Source: Fibrobacter sp. (GTDB lineage Bacteria > Fibrobacterota > Fibrobacteria > Fibrobacterales > Fibrobacteraceae). From it: a stretch of DNA of 64,000 nt. The stretch lies in contig JAKSIL010000003.1 of the NCBI GenBank assembly GCA_024398815.1, forward strand, positions 1-64,000. Direction: 5' to 3'. The notes beneath the pieces are model-generated. The model was not told the origin of the DNA. It worked only from the letters and a program-made list of their open reading frames with translations, and did not search any database. The translations under genes and the position numbers were made by a program. This document shows positions 59,670-64,000 of this stretch, piece by piece (position 1 is the stretch's first letter; the number at the start of each line of letters is the position of its first letter).

Positions 59670-61704
59670 AATATCCGTCTTGTTCTTTTTGATGAGCTTG
59701 CTTGCGCAGGCTTTGTTTGCCGACCCCGTTGAATATGACGAACGCGAAAAAAAGGTTATTGAAAAATATTCCATCGGCGGCGATACCCTCACGTTCTATG
59801 TGGACGGAAATACGCGTCCGTATGCATTCCTTGAAAACGGCGATTACAAGGGCATCCTGGTGGATGTCCTCAACCTTGTCATGCAGCAGAACGGCATGGC
59901 CTACAAGATGGCGAAAATCAAGTCGCACGAAGGCCTCGCCAAGGCGCCGACTTTATTGACTCTCGACCTTGCTGTCGTCAAGCGTAAGGATTTCCAGGGC
60001 GACGAGAAAAAAGTTGCCGTGATGAAGACCATGCTGGAGTTCCTGGACTTCGACTCCGGTCTGGACGATGAAGATGTGGTGTTCTTCAATTCCCCGAAAC
60101 AGGTGGTGAATGCGGTGAAGGCGAAGGACGTCGATGCCGCTTACTTGTTGTATCCCTTGGCCGCGCATTTTGTGGACACGGACTTTTCCAAGACGCTGGT
60201 GGTGAAGAGGAATCCCAAGGCGAAATTCCTTTTGAGCCCGTATCTGCCGAAAAGCGAATTGGACGATGTCGCTTCGATTCTCTCGAAAAGCCGCGCTTCC
60301 GTATCGCCCAAGGCCATAGAGGCGGTATCGCATCAGTTCGGCTGGTACTTTATTAACGAGATGCCGCTGTGGGATTATTTTCGCTATCATCCCATGTACA
60401 TTGTCGTCACCTTCGTCTTGTTCGCGATAGTGTTCTTTACGGTTGGTTTCGTCTTTTTGGACAATCGCCTTAAACGCGCTCAGCTCGCTAGAAGTGCCCA
60501 GGAACAGGAAATATTGAAAAAGCAAAGGAACGAGGCTTCGGTGGCCAGTGTGGCGAAGTCCCGCTTTTTGTCGAACGTGAGCGCCGATATTCGAGCTCCG
60601 TTGAGCGCCATATTGGGCTGCGCCGGCCGAATCGAAAAGAACCTGGACAACAGGGAAGATGTGCTGAATTGTGTCCGCAAGTGCAAGACGCTTTGCGATT
60701 TTCTGCTCCAGCTGGTCGACGACGTCTTGGATGTGGCGCACCTGGAATTCGACAATATTGTGCTGAATGAAGAGAAAAATGATGTCGTTGCATTGTCCGA
60801 GGATCTCTGCGGTGCCCTGGAACAGGAGGTTCAAGATAGGAATATCGATTTTTCAAGCGATTTTTCTTGCGTGGACTGCCGCTTTGCGATTTTTGACGAA
60901 GCTCGAGTGAAGCAAATTGTGACGAACGTCCTTACGGGAGCCATCAAGTACACTCCGCGGAATGGCACCCTCAAATTCACGATAGAAGAAGACCCGTGCG
61001 ACAATGGCGACTATGTTCAGTATTGCCTTTGCTTTGAAGGTAGCGGTGAAGGGCTTTCCTCCGTAGAAGCGACCTCGATTTTGCAGGAAACCGTCCACGA
61101 CAAGTCTTTCTTCTATGCGCGCATTGACGGGCGTGCGATTGGCCTTGCCATTGTGAAGCGTATCGTCGACTTGATGGGCGGCGAAATCGAATACAGCAAT
61201 AATTCCGGTTCAGGGATAACGCTTAAGATACGCTTGAAGTTCTTGCGCGCTCATGCTGAAAGTGAAGGCTATGTCGGGTTCGGAACTGCACCGGAATGGT
61301 CCGAGGATTCCCTTAAGGGCAAACGCGTACTTCTTGTCGAGAACAGTGAGTTTAACAGGGAAATTGCCGTCGATTTGTTCCATGATCTTGGCCTTGAGGT
61401 CGATATCGTTGAAGATGGGCAACAGGCCATTGACCAGGTGAAGCTGAATGGCTCCCACTATTACGATTGCGTTTTCATGGATGTCCAGATACCCGTGGTG
61501 GACGGCTACGAGGCGACTCGCCAGATTCATGCGATGTACCCCGACGAGAACCTCCCCATAGTTGCGATTTCGTCAAATTCGTTCAAGGTGGATCGTCAGA
61601 AATCCTTGGCTGCGGGAATGGTCGATTATTTGTCGAAGCCGTTTACGCCCCCTCGTGTGATAAATGTTCTGCGGAAAATCGTGGAATCAAACGACAGAGT
61701 GTAA
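59653..61704 (+). CDS. Degenerate hybrid histidine kinase/receiver protein
   Basis: A 683-residue membrane protein. N-terminal signal/anchor; periplasmic solute-binding-like domain about 40-240 (TLTFYVDGNTRPYAFLENGDYKGILVDVL); membrane helix about 248-272; HisKA-like region about 300-370; HATPase-like region about 400-535; receiver about 555-680. In the H-box the phospho-accepting His is replaced by Ala (A311, SNVSADIRAPLSA). The N-box has Gly at the Mg-binding Asn position (G429, NVLTGAIKY). The receiver keeps phospho-acceptor D610 and the Lys near the end, but its acidic pair is E563-N564. It therefore probably does not autophosphorylate and may act as a pseudokinase or accept phosphate from another kinase. 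Confidence 0.85.
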   Translation: MQKFNKISVLFFLMSLLAQALFADPVEYDEREKKVIEKYSIGGDTLTFYVDGNTRPYAFLENGDYKGILVDVLNLVMQQNGMAYKMAKIKSHEGLAKAPTLLTLDLAVVKRKDFQGDEKKVAVMKTMLEFLDFDSGLDDEDVVFFNSPKQVVNAVKAKDVDAAYLLYPLAAHFVDTDFSKTLVVKRNPKAKFLLSPYLPKSELDDVASILSKSRASVSPKAIEAVSHQFGWYFINEMPLWDYFRYHPMYIVVTFVLFAIVFFTVGFVFLDNRLKRAQLARSAQEQEILKKQRNEASVASVAKSRFLSNVSADIRAPLSAILGCAGRIEKNLDNREDVLNCVRKCKTLCDFLLQLVDDVLDVAHLEFDNIVLNEEKNDVVALSEDLCGALEQEVQDRNIDFSSDFSCVDCRFAIFDEARVKQIVTNVLTGAIKYTPRNGTLKFTIEEDPCDNGDYVQYCLCFEGSGEGLSSVEATSILQETVHDKSFFYARIDGRAIGLAIVKRIVDLMGGEIEYSNNSGSGITLKIRLKFLRAHAESEGYVGFGTAPEWSEDSLKGKRVLLVENSEFNREIAVDLFHDLGLEVDIVEDGQQAIDQVKLNGSHYYDCVFMDVQIPVVDGYEATRQIHAMYPDENLPIVAISSNSFKVDRQKSLAAGMVDYLSKPFTPPRVINVLRKIVESNDRV

Positions 61705-61809
61705 ATAAATAAAAACACGAGACTGCGAGAACGTGTGCGCTTTTGCACTTTTCCGTTATGCAACCTATTTATTACATGACGAAGGGTTTAATAAAAACTA
61801 GATTTCGTG

Positions 61810-61817
61810 TATATTTG
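61810..61817 (+). promoter_or_regulatory. TATATTTG promoter box of the GH8 gene
   Basis: Exact TAnnTTTG element 49 bases before the GH8 start. No regulon palindrome is found 58 bases upstream, so this gene appears to lie outside the hemicellulase regulon. Confidence 0.6.
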
Positions 61818-61858
61818 GGACTTTGGGAATAGGGTGTATTAATTCATTGAGGATGAAT

Positions 61859-64000
61859 ATGAAAAATATTTTCAAAGTTATGGTTGGCGTTGCTGCGGTT
61901 TCCGCTGTGACAGCTATGGCCGGAAGCTATCCGTTTCCGCAGAATATGAAACATCCGCACGGCACGACCATTGAGTATGCCGATACGGACATGATCAAGG
62001 ACCACTACAATAAGTGGAAAAAGGCATGGTACGATGCATCCCAGGGCTGGATTTACGCCCCTGAAGGAACCTGCTCTACCGTTTCCGAAGCTATCGCTTA
62101 CGGCATGCTGATTACTGTGTACATGGATGAACAGTCCGTGTTCGATAAGCTGTACAATACTTGGACAAACAATGGCGGTCGTGGAGGCGGCATGAACTGG
62201 CGTGTCGGTTGCGAAGCCGATAACGGTTCTGCAACGGACGCCGACGAAGATGCTGCTCTCGCCCTAGTGATGGCTGCCAAGCAGTGGAATAATGATACCT
62301 ACCTTTCCGATGCGAAGACCATTATTAACTGGATTGCCCAGAACGACATTGATGGCAACAACTCCCTCAAGCCGGGTAGCGGTTGGTCTTCTGACTTGAA
62401 CCCGAGCTACGTGATGCTTGGCCATTACCGCCTGTTCGAAAAGGTGTCCGGCGATTCCAAGTGGGGCACGATTCGCGAAAAGGCTGCAAAGGACTTGCTC
62501 GCCTGCCAGGATTCCAAAACGGGTCTTGTGGGCGACTGGTGCGACTGGACCTCTCATCAGCCTAAGGTAAATGGTAAGGTTTCCAACGACCTGGGCTTCT
62601 ATGACGATGCTTCCCGTACTCCGTGGCGTACCGCTTGGGCTTATTACTGGTACGGCGATTCCGACGCACAGACCTTCAACAAGAAGATTACCCAGTGGGT
62701 CATCCCGGAAGCCCGCACTGCAAGCGGCATCAATTCGGGTTATAAGTATCAGAATAATACGTATGTAAAGGACGATAGCGAGAAGCGTAATTTCGTTTCT
62801 TCTTCGTTCTCCGGTGGTATTGGCCTCGCAACTTCTTCTGTGGATAGTGACGAAGCCAAGGCATTCTTTGGCACGGTGTACAAGACACTTTCTTCGCTCA
62901 CCAGCTGTGAACAGGCTAATGGCTGCGGCGATAATGTGTCTGGCGAAAAGTACTATCCTGCAACGTTGAACGTACTTTACCTCCTCCTCATGACTGGCAA
63001 CATGCCGAACCTCTACGATATTTCCGGCTTCCAAAAGTTCACTCCGGATCCGTCCAAGGCTCCGTCTGTTTCGAGTGTCGAAGGTACGCAGATGGAAAAG
63101 GGTGACTCCACCGTGGCTCTCTCCGGCTTCTGGAACTGGGGTTCCTACCATGACAAACTCGGCATCGGTACGAAGATGATGCCGGACTCCGGTTCTTCGC
63201 CGCTATTCTACCGCGATGGCGCTCTCTATGCCGAAGCCTCCATGGAAATCGGTCCGGAACCGGAATATGTCGAGGCCCTGAAAGATCAGCTCAAGTATCC
63301 GAGCGCAGGCATTGCCATGTCGTTCCGTGGCGACGAGAAGGGTGTCGATCTCCTTAATCTTGGTGTCAAGTACCTTGTTGTGAACCAGAAGGCTTCCGGC
63401 CCCATCCGCATGGCCATCCTCAATACCGTCACTGTCGAAGCCGGTGGCGAACCGGGCTCCTATGTGGATGCTTCCAGCGACTACCAGGAAACGACGTACG
63501 ATCTCACTCCGGAACAAGGTGGTTACGGTTATGGTCCGAATGGCAAGGCCGACGGCAAGAACGCGTTTACCATCATGGACTGGGTGAAAAAGAGCACGGC
63601 TCCTAACGCAACGGATGTCTTGAAGAACGCCAAGGGCCTCAAGTGGGAAGTCAAGGACTCGAAGGGAGGCATTGGAGCCATCTCCATCAAGTCCATCAAG
63701 TTCCTCGATGCCAACAAGCAGCCTATTTCCTATGACAAGATTACTGGCTATGTCGTGCCGGGTGACGGCCTTCCGAAGAATACCGGCAACAACACTCAGG
63801 GTGGCGACAACCAGCAAGGCCAGCAGGGTGGTGACAACCAGCAAGGCCAGCAGGGCCAGCAGACCGTCGATCCTAACAATCCGAACGGCCAGGGCGTTAT
63901 TGACCCGAATACGGGTGTCGGCATTATCGCTACCGCCGACGCTCTCCACGTGGTCCGTGTCGCTGCCATGGGCATGATGATTCAGGTCTCTGAAGCTAAG
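61859..64000 (+). CDS. GH8 endoglucanase-like enzyme (cut by the window end)
   Basis: 714 codons are visible with no stop before the window ends. Signal peptide about 1-22; GH8 alpha/alpha barrel about 28-385 with the catalytic Glu in TCSTVSEAIAYGM, the DADEDAALAL segment and FYDDASRTPWRTAWAYYWYGD; a beta-rich carbohydrate-binding-like region about 400-620 (VALSGFWNWGSYHD, FLDANKQPIS); a Gln/Gly/Asn-rich linker about 640-685. GH8 enzymes include endoglucanases, xylanases and chitosanases; endoglucanase is the likeliest in this genus. The start at 61859 has GAGGA five bases upstream; ATG 61853 is the alternative. Confidence 0.88.
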   Translation, partial: MKNIFKVMVGVAAVSAVTAMAGSYPFPQNMKHPHGTTIEYADTDMIKDHYNKWKKAWYDASQGWIYAPEGTCSTVSEAIAYGMLITVYMDEQSVFDKLYNTWTNNGGRGGGMNWRVGCEADNGSATDADEDAALALVMAAKQWNNDTYLSDAKTIINWIAQNDIDGNNSLKPGSGWSSDLNPSYVMLGHYRLFEKVSGDSKWGTIREKAAKDLLACQDSKTGLVGDWCDWTSHQPKVNGKVSNDLGFYDDASRTPWRTAWAYYWYGDSDAQTFNKKITQWVIPEARTASGINSGYKYQNNTYVKDDSEKRNFVSSSFSGGIGLATSSVDSDEAKAFFGTVYKTLSSLTSCEQANGCGDNVSGEKYYPATLNVLYLLLMTGNMPNLYDISGFQKFTPDPSKAPSVSSVEGTQMEKGDSTVALSGFWNWGSYHDKLGIGTKMMPDSGSSPLFYRDGALYAEASMEIGPEPEYVEALKDQLKYPSAGIAMSFRGDEKGVDLLNLGVKYLVVNQKASGPIRMAILNTVTVEAGGEPGSYVDASSDYQETTYDLTPEQGGYGYGPNGKADGKNAFTIMDWVKKSTAPNATDVLKNAKGLKWEVKDSKGGIGAISIKSIKFLDANKQPISYDKITGYVVPGDGLPKNTGNNTQGGDNQQGQQGGDNQQGQQGQQTVDPNNPNGQGVIDPNTGVGIIATADALHVVRVAAMGMMIQVSEAK

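Overview
The window comes from a Fibrobacter genome, very probably Fibrobacter succinogenes or a close relative. Supporting signs are a FISUMP-domain lipoprotein, a TIGR02172-type phosphotransferase, two TIGR02147-family proteins, and a C-terminal module of about 55-65 residues shared by most secreted enzymes (called FPm-1 in the F. succinogenes S85 literature). Gene families are assigned from motifs I can read; no database search was run.

Layout. 1-10 kb is a mixed housekeeping and signalling region: FISUMP lipoprotein, AspT/YidE-type transporter, pgi (minus strand), an HD-hydrolase/phosphotransferase fusion followed by a RelA/SpoT-type synthetase, then a minus-strand operon of PAS-HD-GYP protein, ECF sigma factor, anti-sigma protein and metal-sensor-like protein. 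10.2-12.4 kb is a TIGR02147 protein plus a lipoprotein. 12.5-56.2 kb is one very large hemicellulase cluster with 19 secreted enzymes: GH43 (x4), GH30, CE6 (x2), CE1 (x2), GH27, a GH141-like beta-helix protein, GH2, GH95, GH5 (x2), an unassigned clan GH-A enzyme and GH10 (x3). Most carry CBM6-type modules and the C-terminal FPm-1 module. 56.3-58.4 kb is a second TIGR02147-lipoprotein pair, so the cluster is bracketed by the two pairs. 58.5-64 kb holds an acyltransferase, a degenerate hybrid histidine kinase and the start of a GH8 endoglucanase cut by the window end.

How it works together. The enzymes form a near-complete set for decorated xylan: GH10 and GH30 cut the backbone, GH43s and CE6/CE1 remove arabinose/xylose, acetyl and probably feruloyl groups, and GH27/GH2/GH95 act on galactose- or fucose-type side chains. 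This fits what is known of F. succinogenes, which strips hemicellulose to reach cellulose.

Main discovery. Eighteen copies of a palindrome, consensus T(T/G)GAC-N5-GTCMA followed by TGGAA, lie between 10.2 and 54.3 kb. In every copy a TAnnTT box begins 57-59 bases after the first base of the palindrome (exactly 58 in 14 of 18). This looks like a class-I activator operator defining a hemicellulase regulon. The same arrangement precedes the left TIGR02147 gene, an otherwise unnoticed 28-codon membrane-peptide gene (23573-23659) with its own terminator, and a candidate non-coding RNA of about 115 nt (14826-14942).
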